Below, in pieces: positions 42,248 through 53,779 of a stretch of DNA of 64,000 nucleotides; position 1 is the stretch's first letter; every line of letters starts with the position of its first letter. The stretch comes from Nocardioides luti (lineage in GTDB: Bacteria; Actinomycetota; Actinomycetes; Propionibacteriales; Nocardioidaceae): the NCBI RefSeq assembly GCF_014212315.1, contig NZ_JACKXE010000001.1, positions 1,674,001-1,738,000 of the forward strand. Direction: 5' to 3'. Both the position numbers and the translations under genes were made by a program. Under the pieces are notes generated by a model. The model had not been told where the DNA came from, did not search any database, and was given only the letters and a program-made list of their open reading frames with translations.

Positions 42248-43456
42248 TCAGGCGTGGGTGAGGCGCGGGTCGGGGGTCGGCAGGGCGGCCAGCCGGGCGT
42301 CGACGGCCGCCGGGGACAGCACCCGCTCCAGCGCCAGGGCGCCGCAGCCGACCAGCCCGGCCCGGTCGCCGTGGGCCGCGGGCAGGAACTGCAGGTCCCG
42401 CGTGGCCAGCGCCCCGGCCCGCGCATAGACGCTCTCGCGCACCCCGGCAACGTACAGGTCGAACGCGGCCGCCATGTCGCCGCCCACGACGACGGCCTGC
42501 GGGTTGAGGAGGTTGACCGCGACCGCGAGCAGCTCGCCGAGGTGGCGGCCGCTCTCGCGGAGCAGGCCGCGCGCCTCGGCGTCGCCGTCGAGCGCGAGGG
42601 CGACGAGGTCCCGGACGTGGCCGACGTGGCGACCGGACTCCGCGAGGCGGCCGACGAGCGCCCAGCCGCCCGCGACCGTCTCGAGGCAGCCCGTGGAGCC
42701 GCAGCGGCACGGCAGCCCCTCGGCGACCGGCAGCCGGGTGTGGCCGATCTCCCCGGCCGCACCCAGCTGGCCCTCGATCACGTGACCGTCGGCGATGATG
42801 CCGAGCCCGAGACCGGTCGAGGCCTTGACGACGAGGGCGTTGTGCAGCTCGCCGCCGCGGCCGTGCAGCTCGGAGGACGCCAGCACGTCGCAGTCGTTGG
42901 CGACGACGAGCGGGGCGTCCGCGACACCGGCGAGGTACGGCGCCAGCTCGACGCCGTCCCAGCCGCGCATCACCGGCGAGGCGAGGCTGACGCCACGGTC
43001 GCGCGCCACCGTCCCGGGCAGGCTCATCCCGATCGCGGCGACCGGCGGCTCGATGCCCGCGAGCAGCGCGATGAGCCGCTCCGCGACCTCGGGCATCAGC
43101 TCGTCCGGCCCGATGCCGACGGCGTGGTCGCGGGAGTCTGCGGCCAGCTCGGTGCCGTCCAGGTCGAGCACGGAGAGCTGGCTGCGCGAGCGCCCGATCG
43201 CGATCGCCAGGACCACGCCGGCGTCCTTGTTGAACAGCAGCCCGCCGGGCGGGCGGCCGCCGGTGGAGGCCAGCTCCTCGCCCGCGAGCAGCAGCCCGGC
43301 GGCGGTCAGCGCCTGCACCCGGGACACCACCGCGGTCCGCGACAGCCCGGTCAGGACACGCAGGCCGGAGCGGGTGTCGGCGCGACCGGTGCGGACCAGC
43401 TCGAGCAGCTCGCCGGCGGTGGCGGGCGCGGTGAACTCGCGGGGGATGACGGTCAT
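42248..43456 (-). CDS. ROK family transcriptional regulator
   Basis: This 402-aa protein has an N-terminal winged helix (about 12-65; LTGLSRTAVVSRVQALTAAG) and a ROK domain with GMSLPGTVARDRG, ASTGLGLGIIADG, GEIGHTRL and the Zn motif CRCGSTGCLE. ROK regulators are usually sugar-responsive repressors. It is divergent from zwf by 107 bp and is the obvious regulator of the Entner-Doudoroff operon. A TACGAT -10 (43484-43489) could serve its own promoter. Confidence 0.92.
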   Translation of the reverse strand: MTVIPREFTAPATAGELLELVRTGRADTRSGLRVLTGLSRTAVVSRVQALTAAGLLLAGEELASTGGRPPGGLLFNKDAGVVLAIAIGRSRSQLSVLDLDGTELAADSRDHAVGIGPDELMPEVAERLIALLAGIEPPVAAIGMSLPGTVARDRGVSLASPVMRGWDGVELAPYLAGVADAPLVVANDCDVLASSELHGRGGELHNALVVKASTGLGLGIIADGHVIEGQLGAAGEIGHTRLPVAEGLPCRCGSTGCLETVAGGWALVGRLAESGRHVGHVRDLVALALDGDAEARGLLRESGRHLGELLAVAVNLLNPQAVVVGGDMAAAFDLYVAGVRESVYARAGALATRDLQFLPAAHGDRAGLVGCGALALERVLSPAAVDARLAALPTPDPRLTHA

Positions 43457-43483
43457 CTGGGGCCTCCTCGCCGTACCTGCGTG

Positions 43484-43563
43484 ATCGTAGACTGCTGACT
43501 TTGATCCAAAAAATACCTTAGTCCTGCTTGTAACGATCCAAACAACTCTCTACCGTGGATCAC
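43484..43563. promoter_or_regulatory. Divergent ROK/zwf control region with two GATCCAAA boxes
   Basis: The zwf promoter is TTGTAA (43528-43533), 17 bp, TACCGT (43551-43556), giving a leaderless start at the ATG at 43564. The octamer GATCCAAA occurs at 43503-43510 (upstream of -35) and at 43535-43542 (between -35 and -10), 32 bp apart, about three helical turns. They are candidate ROK operators. On the minus strand TACGAT (43484-43489) is a possible -10 for the regulator gene. Confidence 0.6.
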
Positions 43564-46956
<3,393 letters not shown>

Positions 46957-46973
<17 letters not shown>

Positions 46974-47586
46974 CCTGCTCGCGCTGGTCCCCGTCATGCC
47001 GGTCGTCGTCATCGACGACCTGGCGCACGCCGTCCCGGTCGCCCGCGCGCTCGTGGCCGGTGGCCTGCCGGCCATCGAGCTCACGCTGCGCACCCCCGTC
47101 GCGCTCGACGCGATCCGCGCGATCGCCGACGAGGTCCCCGAGATCGCCGTCGGCGCGGGGACGATCGTGACGCCTGCGCAGGCGCGGGCCGCCCACGACG
47201 CCGGCGCGACGTTCCTGGTGTCGCCGGGCGCGACGCCGTCGCTGCTCGCCGCGATGGCCGAGACCGGGCTGCCGTTCCTGCCGGGGACCGCGACCGTGTC
47301 GGAGGTGCTGGCGGTGCTGGAGGCCGGCTTCACCTCGATGAAGTTCTTCCCGGCCGAGGCGTCCGGCGGTGCCGCCTTCCTGAAGTCGGTCGCCTCCCCG
47401 GTGCCCGCCGCGCGCTTCTGCCCCACCGGCGGGATCACCGCGGCCACGGCTCCGACGTACCTCGCCCTCCCCAACGTCGGCTGCGTCGGCGGCTCCTGGC
47501 TCACCCCCGCCGACGCCCTCGCGGCCGGCGACTGGGCCCGCGTCGAGCGGCTCGCGGCGGACGCCGCCGCGCTGGCGCTCACCTGA
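46957..47586 (+). CDS. eda: 2-keto-3-deoxy-6-phosphogluconate aldolase
   Basis: This 209-aa aldolase splits KDPG to pyruvate and glyceraldehyde 3-phosphate. It has [14 protein letters not shown] with the active-site Glu, [23 protein letters not shown], the Schiff-base Lys in [12 protein letters not shown] and FCPTGGI. The start is TTG at 46957, with AGGAGG 5-6 nt upstream. The start lies inside edd, so translation is coupled. Confidence 0.95.
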
Positions 47587-47658
47587 GACCGGCGTGGTGC
47601 GGGGCGCGGCGACACGGGGGTGAGGTCGCGTCCCGTGCCGCGTCTTCCCGCGGGCGTG

Positions 47659-47907
47659 CCGAGGACGTCATACGTTCCGAGCAAGCGGGTGCACCGACCG
47701 CATGACGTCCCGGCGCGCGCCCGGCTGCATCCCCCGCCGGCCGCGCGGGAGTTTCACGGGTCGACCGCTGGATCTCGCGCTGGGACGCCGAAGCATCACC
47801 GTCCCGCCGCCGGTTTCATCGGTCGACCGATGAAACTCCCCCGGCCGACCGAGGACGTCATACGTCCCGAGCCAGCGGGTGCACCGTCCGCATGACGTCC
47901 CGGCGCG
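47659..47907. repeat. Direct repeat of a 59-bp hairpin unit downstream of eda
   Basis: 47659-47717 and 47849-47907 are direct repeats with three mismatches in 59 bp. Each unit is a hairpin with a perfect 9-bp stem GGACGTCAT/ATGACGTCC (47662-47670 with 47702-47710 in the first). Between them lie a GTTTCA-type half palindrome near 47751 and the full palindrome at 47813. The 47587-47919 gap has no gene. The hairpins may end the zwf-edd-eda transcript. Confidence 0.75.
47813..47836. repeat. Perfect 24-bp GTTTCA palindrome
   Basis: GTTTCATCGGTC (47813-47824) is followed directly by its exact reverse complement. It shares the GTTTCAxCGG half-site with the 28-bp palindrome at 52530-52557. Confidence 0.75.
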
Positions 47908-47919
47908 GACGCGGGCGGC

Positions 47920-48273
47920 TCAGAGGATGAAGTAGAGCCCGACGAGCGCGGGGATCAGCCCGAGGAGCAGCCAGGGGCGGAACGGGTTCTTCTGGTGGAT
48001 CAGGAAGCCGGCCGCGACGCCGAGCATGCCGACGAGACCGGCGATCACGTCGACGCCGACCTGGGCGCCGGGACGCGTGGTGTCGAGGAAGATCGCGGCG
48101 ATCACCAGGCCCGCCGACAGGTGGCCGATGGTGGTCACGGCCAGCACCGACATCACCCAGCGCTGCACGCTGCCCATGCTCATCGACGACGAGGTGGACG
48201 GCGCCGGCCGTGGTGCGTTCGGGTCCATCAGGTGCCGGCGGCGCTTGACGGGAGGTCGATCGGGCTGGGTCAC
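47920..48273 (-). CDS. Small membrane protein of unknown function
   Basis: This 117-aa protein starts with about 35 polar residues (Ser/Pro/Arg), followed by three membrane helices (about 38-62, 73-93 and 100-117), the last ending at the C-terminus (LLLGLIPALVGLYFIL). GTG at 48273 overlaps the tag stop by 4 nt, so it is coupled with tag; ATG at 48228 is a second choice. I do not recognise a family. Confidence 0.7.
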   Translation of the reverse strand: MTQPDRPPVKRRRHLMDPNAPRPAPSTSSSMSMGSVQRWVMSVLAVTTIGHLSAGLVIAAIFLDTTRPGAQVGVDVIAGLVGMLGVAAGFLIHQKNPFRPWLLLGLIPALVGLYFIL

Positions 48274-48872
48274 CCCTCGATGATCCCCGACGTCCGTCGG
48301 TGGCACCCCAGCAGGTGCGGGTCGAAGATGCCCAAGGCCTCCATCAGGGCGAACATCGTGGTCGGCCCCACGAAGGCGAAGCCCTTCCTCTTCAGGCCCT
48401 TCGACAGCGCCACCGACTCCGGGGACGTCGTGGTCATCTCGTCGGTGGTGGCCGGCGCCGGCGGGACCTCGGGGCGGAACGACAGCACGAAGGCCTCCAG
48501 CCCCTCCCCCTCGCGCAGCGCCACCGTCGCGCGGGCGTTGGTGAGCGTCGCCTCGATCTTGAGCCGGTTGCGCACGATCCGGGGCTCGTCCATCAGCCGG
48601 GCGACGTCGCCCTCGTCGTACGCCCCGACCGTCTCGGCGTCGAACCCGGCGAACACCTCGCGGAACGCCTCGCGCTTGTTGAGGATCGTCGACCAGGACA
48701 GGCCGGACTGGAAGGCCTCGAGGGTGAGGCGCTCGAGGTACGCCGCCTCGCCGTGGACCCGCTGCCCCCACTCCGTGTCGTGGTAGTCGCGCATCACGCC
48801 CGGGCCGCCCGCCCACGGGCACCGCGCCACGCCGTCCTCGCCGATCACCGGTCCGCTCATGCCCTCATCCAA
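48270..48872 (-). CDS. tag: DNA-3-methyladenine glycosylase I
   Basis: This 200-aa enzyme removes 3-methyladenine from DNA. It has ARCPWAG, the YHDTEWG segment, the LSWSTILNKREAFREVFAGF core and HLLGCH near the C-terminus; the Cys and His ligands of the Tag zinc site are present. ATG at 48872 is annotated, but ATG at 48860 is an alternative. It is followed by the small membrane protein gene, with no known link. Confidence 0.93.
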   Translation of the reverse strand: MDEGMSGPVIGEDGVARCPWAGGPGVMRDYHDTEWGQRVHGEAAYLERLTLEAFQSGLSWSTILNKREAFREVFAGFDAETVGAYDEGDVARLMDEPRIVRNRLKIEATLTNARATVALREGEGLEAFVLSFRPEVPPAPATTDEMTTTSPESVALSKGLKRKGFAFVGPTTMFALMEALGIFDPHLLGCHRRTSGIIEG

Positions 48873-48903
48873 GCGCAGGCCGCCGACACCCGGGGAGGTC
48901 GCG

Positions 48904-49791
48904 TCACGACCCGGCGATCCGCCTCAGCACCACCAGCGCGCGGGCCAGCGCCGCCGACGCATCGCCTGCACGGGTGGCGACGGCCAGGTCCACGCGGGCG
49001 GAGGCCTGGGCCAGCGGTCGGTAGACCGCCCCCGGCACCCCGAGCGCCGAGACCGGCTCGGGGACGACGGCCACGCCGAGCCCCGCCGCCACGAACGTCA
49101 CCAGGGTCGAGGTCTCAGCCACCTCGTGACGGATCCGCGGGACGAAGCCGGCCTCGCGGCACAGCGAGGTGACCAGGCCGTGCATGACCGACCGGCCCCG
49201 CGCCGGGTGCACGACGAGGTCCTCGTGGCGGAGGTCGGCGACGCGGATCCGGCGCCGGCCCGCCAGCCGGTGCCCCTCGGGCAGCGCGACGATCAGCCGC
49301 TCGGTGCGCAGCGGCTGCAGCACCAGACCCGGCTCGTCCACGGGCGGGCGCAGCAGCGCGAGGTCCAGCGACCCGGCGAGCAGGGCCTCGACCTGGCCCG
49401 GCACCAGCATCTCGCCGCGGAAGGTCACGTCGACGCCGGGCAGCTCCTCGCGGAGCGCGCGGGCCAGCGCGGGCAGGAGGGAGTACGTCGCCGAGCCGAC
49501 GCACCCGACGGCGAGCCGTCCGGTGAGGCCCGCCTGCACGCGGACCGCCTCGGCCCCGGCGTCGTCGACCGCGGCGAGGATCCCCCGCGCCTGGTGGAGG
49601 TACGCCGCGCCGGCCTCGGTCAGGTCCACGCGCCGCGTCGTACGCCGCAGCAGCGTCACGCCCAGCTCGTCCTCCAGCTGCCGGATCTGCTGGGACAGCG
49701 GCGGCTGCGCCATGTGCAGCCGCTCGGCCGCGCGGCCGAAGTGCCGCTCCTCGGCGACGGCGACGAAGTAGCGCAGGTGGCGGAGTTCCAT
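48904..49791 (-). CDS. LysR family transcriptional regulator
   Basis: This 295-aa regulator has the LysR helix-turn-helix at about 18-60 (FGRAAERLHMAQPPLSQQIR) and a periplasmic-binding-like effector domain (about 90-295). The ATG at 49791 gives MELRHLRYFVAVAEE, the classic start. It is divergent from the thiolase gene by 78 bp, so it very likely controls the thiolase-CoA-transferase operon. Members of this type often control aromatic or organic-acid catabolism; the inducer cannot be read from sequence. Confidence 0.92.
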   Translation of the reverse strand: MELRHLRYFVAVAEERHFGRAAERLHMAQPPLSQQIRQLEDELGVTLLRRTTRRVDLTEAGAAYLHQARGILAAVDDAGAEAVRVQAGLTGRLAVGCVGSATYSLLPALARALREELPGVDVTFRGEMLVPGQVEALLAGSLDLALLRPPVDEPGLVLQPLRTERLIVALPEGHRLAGRRRIRVADLRHEDLVVHPARGRSVMHGLVTSLCREAGFVPRIRHEVAETSTLVTFVAAGLGVAVVPEPVSALGVPGAVYRPLAQASARVDLAVATRAGDASAALARALVVLRRIAGS

Positions 49792-49797
49792 GCATTC

Positions 49798-49869
49798 ATA
49801 CTTCCAGAGTCTGGATCGTGGCGAAATGGATACTTCTCCCTCTGACCGGTCGAGGCCTAGCGTGGGGGC
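49798..49869. promoter_or_regulatory. LysR control region and leaderless thiolase promoter
   Basis: TCCAGAGTCTGGA (49803-49815) is an exact palindrome of the LysR form T-N11-A. ATACTTC occurs directly at 49798-49804 and 49830-49836, 32 bp apart. TAGCGT (49858-49863) is a -10 6 nt before the ATG at 49870, so transcription begins at the start codon. No -35 is found at the right spacing, which suits an activator-dependent promoter. Confidence 0.6.
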
Positions 49870-51084
49870 ATGACCGACATCGTGATCTGCGAACCCGTGC
49901 GCACCCCGGTGGGCCGCTACGGCGGCGCGCTCGCCTCGCTGAGCGCCGTCGACCTGGCCACCGCCGCCCTGACCGAGCTCGTGCGCCGCACCGGCCTCGG
50001 CGAGGGCGACGTCGACGACGTGGTCGTCGGGCAGGGCTACCCGAACGGCGAGTCCCCCGCGATCGGCCGGATCGCCGCGCTCGACGCGGGGCTCGGCACC
50101 GGCGTCCCCGGCCTGCAGCTCGACCGGCGCTGCGGCTCCGGTCTGCAGGCGGTGCTGTACGCCGCCGGGCAGGTCGCGACCGGCGCGGCGCGCGTCGTCG
50201 TGGCCGGAGGGGCCGAGTCGATGTCGAACGTCGAGCACTACGCGCTCGGCCTGCGCACCGGCGTACGCTCCGGCGGCGTCGAGCTCATGGACCGCCTCGA
50301 CCGGGCCAGGATCACCGCCGGCGGCAAGGACCACCCGGTCCCGGGCGGGATGCTCGAGACCGCGGAGAACCTGCGCCGGGAGTACGCCATCTCCCGCGAG
50401 GAGCAGGACGAGCTGGCCGTCCGCTCCCAGCAGCGTGCCGGGGCAGCGCACGAGGCGGGCCGGTTCGCCGACGAGCTCGTCCCCGTGACCGTGCCCGGTC
50501 GGCGCGGCAAGCCGGACGTCGTCGTCGACCGCGACGAGCACCCCCGCCCCGAGACCACCGTCGAGGACCTCGCCCGGCTGCGGCCGGTCCGGCTGAAGGT
50601 CGACGAGGAGTCCACCGTGACCGCCGGCAACGCCAGCGGCCAGAACGACGGCGCCGCCCTGTGCGTGGTCACCACCCGCGAGGAGGCGGAGAAGCGCGGG
50701 CTGACCCCGCTGCTGGCCCTGCGGTCGTGGGCCGTCACCGGCGTCGGCCCGGAGGTGATGGGGATCGGGCCGGTCAGTGCGACCGCCGCCGCCCTCGAGC
50801 GCGCCGGGCTCACCCTCGACGAGATCGACCTGATCGAGCTGAACGAGGCCTTCGCCGCGCAGGTGCTCGCCGTGCTGCGCGAGTGGAAGGTCGACGCCAC
50901 CGACGAGCGGCTCAACCCCAATGGCTCGGGCATCTCGCTCGGCCACCCCGTCGGCGCCACCGGCGCCCGGATCCTCGCCACGCTGGCCCACGAGGCGAGG
51001 CGCCGCGAGAGCCGCTACGTCCTGGAGACGATGTGCATCGGCGGCGGCCAGGGCCTCGCGGCCGTCTTCGAGGCGGTCCGATGA
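49870..51084 (+). CDS. Thiolase (acetyl-CoA C-acyltransferase)
   Basis: This 404-aa thiolase has the nucleophilic Cys in [13 protein letters not shown], the conserved [11 protein letters not shown] and [16 protein letters not shown] with the catalytic His, and the second Cys in MCIGGGQG. It converts acetoacetyl-CoA or a longer 3-ketoacyl-CoA to acetyl-CoA; the neighbours point to acetoacetyl-CoA. It overlaps the CoA-transferase A gene by 4 nt (ATGA) and has a leaderless promoter. Confidence 0.94.
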   Translation: MTDIVICEPVRTPVGRYGGALASLSAVDLATAALTELVRRTGLGEGDVDDVVVGQGYPNGESPAIGRIAALDAGLGTGVPGLQLDRRCGSGLQAVLYAAGQVATGAARVVVAGGAESMSNVEHYALGLRTGVRSGGVELMDRLDRARITAGGKDHPVPGGMLETAENLRREYAISREEQDELAVRSQQRAGAAHEAGRFADELVPVTVPGRRGKPDVVVDRDEHPRPETTVEDLARLRPVRLKVDEESTVTAGNASGQNDGAALCVVTTREEAEKRGLTPLLALRSWAVTGVGPEVMGIGPVSATAAALERAGLTLDEIDLIELNEAFAAQVLAVLREWKVDATDERLNPNGSGISLGHPVGATGARILATLAHEARRRESRYVLETMCIGGGQGLAAVFEAVR

Positions 51085-51890
51085 GCGCCCGCGGGGACGA
51101 GATGTCCGCGGCGGGCCCGGCGGGCCTGGACAAGGTCGTGGCCAGCGCGGCGGAGGCGGTGGCCGACGTACGGGCCGGCGCCAGCATCGCCGTCGGCGGC
51201 TTCGGCCTCGTCGGCATCCCGTGGTTCCTCATCGAGGCGCTGCTCGAGCAGGGTGCCGACGACCTGACGGTCGTGTCGAACAACTGCGGCGTCGACGGCG
51301 CCGGGCTGGGGCTGCTCCTCGAGAAGGGCCGGATCAGCCGCGTCATCGCGTCGTACGTCGGGGAGAACAAGGAGTTCGCGCGGCAGTACCTCTCCGGCGA
51401 GCTCACGGTCGAGCTGACGCCGCAGGGCACGCTGGCCGAGCGGCTGCGGGCGGGCGGTGCCGGGCTCGGGGCGTTCTACACGCCGACCGGGGTCGGCACG
51501 CTCGTGTCCGAGGGCGGCCTGCCGTGGCGCTACGACGCCGAGGGCAACGTGGTGCTGGAGTCGCCGGCGAAGGAGGTGCGGACCTTCCACGGCCAGGAGA
51601 TGGTGCTCGAGGAGTCGATCGTCACCGACGTCGCGCTGGTCCGCGCGACCGTCGCGGACCGCGCCGGCAACTGCGTCTTCCGGGCCTCCACGCGCAACTT
51701 CAACCCCCCAGCCGCGATGGCCGGCCGGCTGACGATCGTCGAGGCGGAGCGCGTGGTCGAGGTCGGCGAGATCGACCCGGACGAGGTGCACCTGCCCGGC
51801 GTCTTCGTGCAGCGCGTCGTCGCACTGACGCCGGAGCAGGCCGCGCACAAGGACATCGAGAAGCGCACCACCCGCGAGAGGACGAGCTGA
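51081..51890 (+). CDS. scoA: 3-oxoacid CoA-transferase subunit A
   Basis: This 269-aa protein has [20 protein letters not shown] with the glycine-rich CoA motif, [40 protein letters not shown] and [17 protein letters not shown], which match SCOT-type subunit A more closely than PcaI. With subunit B it transfers CoA from succinyl-CoA to acetoacetate. ATG at 51081 overlaps the thiolase stop. The alternative 3-oxoadipate transferase is possible, but no pca gene is nearby. Confidence 0.88.
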   Translation: MSARGDEMSAAGPAGLDKVVASAAEAVADVRAGASIAVGGFGLVGIPWFLIEALLEQGADDLTVVSNNCGVDGAGLGLLLEKGRISRVIASYVGENKEFARQYLSGELTVELTPQGTLAERLRAGGAGLGAFYTPTGVGTLVSEGGLPWRYDAEGNVVLESPAKEVRTFHGQEMVLEESIVTDVALVRATVADRAGNCVFRASTRNFNPPAAMAGRLTIVEAERVVEVGEIDPDEVHLPGVFVQRVVALTPEQAAHKDIEKRTTRERTS

Positions 51891-52519
51891 TGGCCTGGGA
51901 CCGCGACCAGATGGCGGAGCGGGCCGCCGCCGAGCTCGAGGACGGGCAGTACGTCAACCTCGGCATCGGCCTGCCGACGCTGATCCCCGGCTACCTGCCG
52001 GAGGGCTCCACGGTCACGCTGCACGCCGAGAACGGCATCCTCGGCGTGGGGCCGTTCCCGTACGACGACGAGGTCGACCCCGACCTCATCAACGCCGGCA
52101 AGCAGACCGTGACGGTGCTGCCGGGGGCGTCGTACTTCGACTCCGCCCTGTCCTTCGCGATGATCCGCGGCCACCACATCGACGTCGCCGTGCTCGGCGG
52201 CATGCAGGTCTCCGCCACCGGCGACCTCGCGAACTGGATGGTGCCCGGGGCCATGGTCAAGGGCATGGGCGGCGCGATGGACCTGGTCAGCGGCGCCGGC
52301 CGCGTGATCGTGGTGATGGACCACCTGACCCGCCAGGGCGGCTCCAAGCTCGTGGCGGCGTGCGACCTGCCGCTCACCGGCCGCGCCGTCGTCGACCGCG
52401 TGATCACCGACCTGGCCGTCCTCGACGTCGCCGACGGGTCGTTCCGGCTGGTCGAGCTGGCGCCGGGGGTCACGCGCGAGGAGCTGGTCGCCGCGACCGA
52501 AGCGCCGGTGGTGGGGTAG
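51890..52519 (+). CDS. scoB: 3-oxoacid CoA-transferase subunit B
   Basis: This 209-aa protein has [18 protein letters not shown], the catalytic Glu in [13 protein letters not shown], and [16 protein letters not shown]. The one-base overlap with subunit A (TGATG) fixes the start at 51890. With subunit A and the thiolase it would complete acetoacetate to two acetyl-CoA. Confidence 0.9.
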   Translation: MAWDRDQMAERAAAELEDGQYVNLGIGLPTLIPGYLPEGSTVTLHAENGILGVGPFPYDDEVDPDLINAGKQTVTVLPGASYFDSALSFAMIRGHHIDVAVLGGMQVSATGDLANWMVPGAMVKGMGGAMDLVSGAGRVIVVMDHLTRQGGSKLVAACDLPLTGRAVVDRVITDLAVLDVADGSFRLVELAPGVTREELVAATEAPVVG

Positions 52520-52529
52520 AGCCGGGCGG

Positions 52530-52609
52530 CAGTTTCACCGGGTACCCGGTGAAACTGGCGCTCCTGTCACGGAACTCCGTGCCAGAACGTCATGTTTCGT
52601 GACAGGAGC
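52530..52609. repeat. GTTTCA palindrome and adjoining stem-loop
   Basis: CAGTTTCACCGGGT (52530-52543) is followed by its exact reverse complement (28-bp perfect palindrome). Next, GCTCCTGTCACG (52560-52571) pairs with CGTGACAGGAGC (52598-52609), and CACGG/CCGTG nests inside. The first could terminate the scoAB transcript. It shares the GTTTCA half-site and CGTCAT plus TTCG pieces with the 47659-47907 island. Confidence 0.75.
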
Positions 52610-52651
52610 TCGCGCCGGGTCGGCCCGTTCGGGGCTCCCGCCCCGCGCCCG

Positions 52652-53647
52652 TCAGCGACGCTGCTTGAGCCGCGCGTTCGGCAGCGCGGGCGCCGGGATC
52701 GGCGGCAGGTGGTCGTCGGGCACGATCCCGAACCGGCCGTCGGCCATCTCCTGGGCGTCGCCGACGACCTCGCCGTCGCGGCTGAGCTGGGCCTGCCACT
52801 CCGCGCGGTACGCCGCCACGTCCTCGTGCGAGCGGCCGACGAAGTTCCACCACATCACGATGGACTCGCCGAAGGGCGGCCCGCCCAGGAGCAGCAGCCG
52901 CACGGAGTCGTCGCCGGCCCGCAGCTCCAGCCGCTCGGAGCCGGGCGGCACGTAGGCCAGGTCGTGCTGCCCGGTCTCGACGCCGGCCACCGACAGCGCG
53001 CCCGTGTCGACCAGCACGCCGTGCTCGAAGGACGGGTCCACCTCCAGCTCCAGCACCGCACCGGGCTCCAGCAGCAGCTCGGCACCGAGCAGAGGAGTGA
53101 AGGTCGCGACGGGTGACGTCGAGCCGAGCAGCGAGCCGAGGAACACCCGCGCCTCCCAGCCGTCACCGCCGACGGGGTCCGGGGCGTGGTGGGCGAACGT
53201 CGGCGCGGTGTCGCGGTCCGCGTCGGGCAGCGCCACCCAGAGCTGGGCGCCGTGCAGGGTCTCGCTCGACGGCGTCGACACCTCCGAGTGGCTGATCCCC
53301 CGCCCGGCCGTCATCAGGTTGACCTCGCCCGGCCGGACCATCGCGTGGTGGCCGGCGCTGTCGCGGTGCTCGATCTCGCCGGTGAACAGCCAGCTGACGG
53401 TCTGCAGCCCGGTGTGCGGGTGCGGCGCGACGCTCATCCCGCCCGAGTCGGCGACCGCGTCCGGGCCGTAGTGGTCCACGAAGCACCACGCGCCGATCAG
53501 CGAGCGCTCGCGCTGCGGGAGGGTACGGCGTACCCGCATCGCGCGTGGCCCGCCGAGCGGCACGTCCCGCGGCACCATCACCTCGACGCCGCCGGCCGGC
53601 TCCGCGACGCAGGTGACCTCGTCGGGCCGGTCCTCCAGGTTGCTCAT
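52652..53647 (-). CDS. Pirin family protein
   Basis: This 331-aa double-cupin protein has HPHTGLQTVSWLFTGEIEHRD and MTAGRGISHSE, the metal-binding His and Glu of bacterial pirins (quercetinase-like or regulatory), with the C-terminal cupin PPFGESIVMWWNFVGRSHED. ATG at 53647 starts MSNLEDRPDE; the in-frame extension upstream has no support. It stands alone between the scoAB end and a tandem repeat. Its role here is not clear. Confidence 0.9.
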   Translation of the reverse strand: MSNLEDRPDEVTCVAEPAGGVEVMVPRDVPLGGPRAMRVRRTLPQRERSLIGAWCFVDHYGPDAVADSGGMSVAPHPHTGLQTVSWLFTGEIEHRDSAGHHAMVRPGEVNLMTAGRGISHSEVSTPSSETLHGAQLWVALPDADRDTAPTFAHHAPDPVGGDGWEARVFLGSLLGSTSPVATFTPLLGAELLLEPGAVLELEVDPSFEHGVLVDTGALSVAGVETGQHDLAYVPPGSERLELRAGDDSVRLLLLGGPPFGESIVMWWNFVGRSHEDVAAYRAEWQAQLSRDGEVVGDAQEMADGRFGIVPDDHLPPIPAPALPNARLKQRR

Positions 53648-53664
53648 GCCACCAGTGTGCCTGT

Positions 53665-53774
53665 GCAGATGCGCCGACTCGATCCCTCCCACGTCTGCAG
53701 ACGCGCCGACTCGATCCCTCCCACGTCTGCAGACGCGCCGACTCGACCCCTTGCACGTGCGCAGACGCGCCGAC
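53665..53774. repeat. Tandem repeat of 32 bp, three full copies and one partial
   Basis: Units at 53665-53696, 53697-53728 and 53729-53760, and a partial unit from 53761, each begin GCAGA(C/T)GCGCCGAC. Unit two differs from unit one by one base; unit three diverges at its end. There are no spacers, so it is not CRISPR. It lies between the pirin start and the FdhF-like stop, both read leftward. Confidence 0.85.
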
Positions 53775-53779
53775 CCGGC

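Noticed and set aside
49870..52519. 3-oxoadipate (pca) operon with PcaIJ-PcaF
   Set aside because: No pca ring-cleavage genes are near and subunit A reads as SCOT type; acetoacetate use fits the hmgA-fahA context better, though not proven.
53665..53774. CRISPR array
   Set aside because: Units are directly adjacent with no unique spacers, and no cas gene is in the window.
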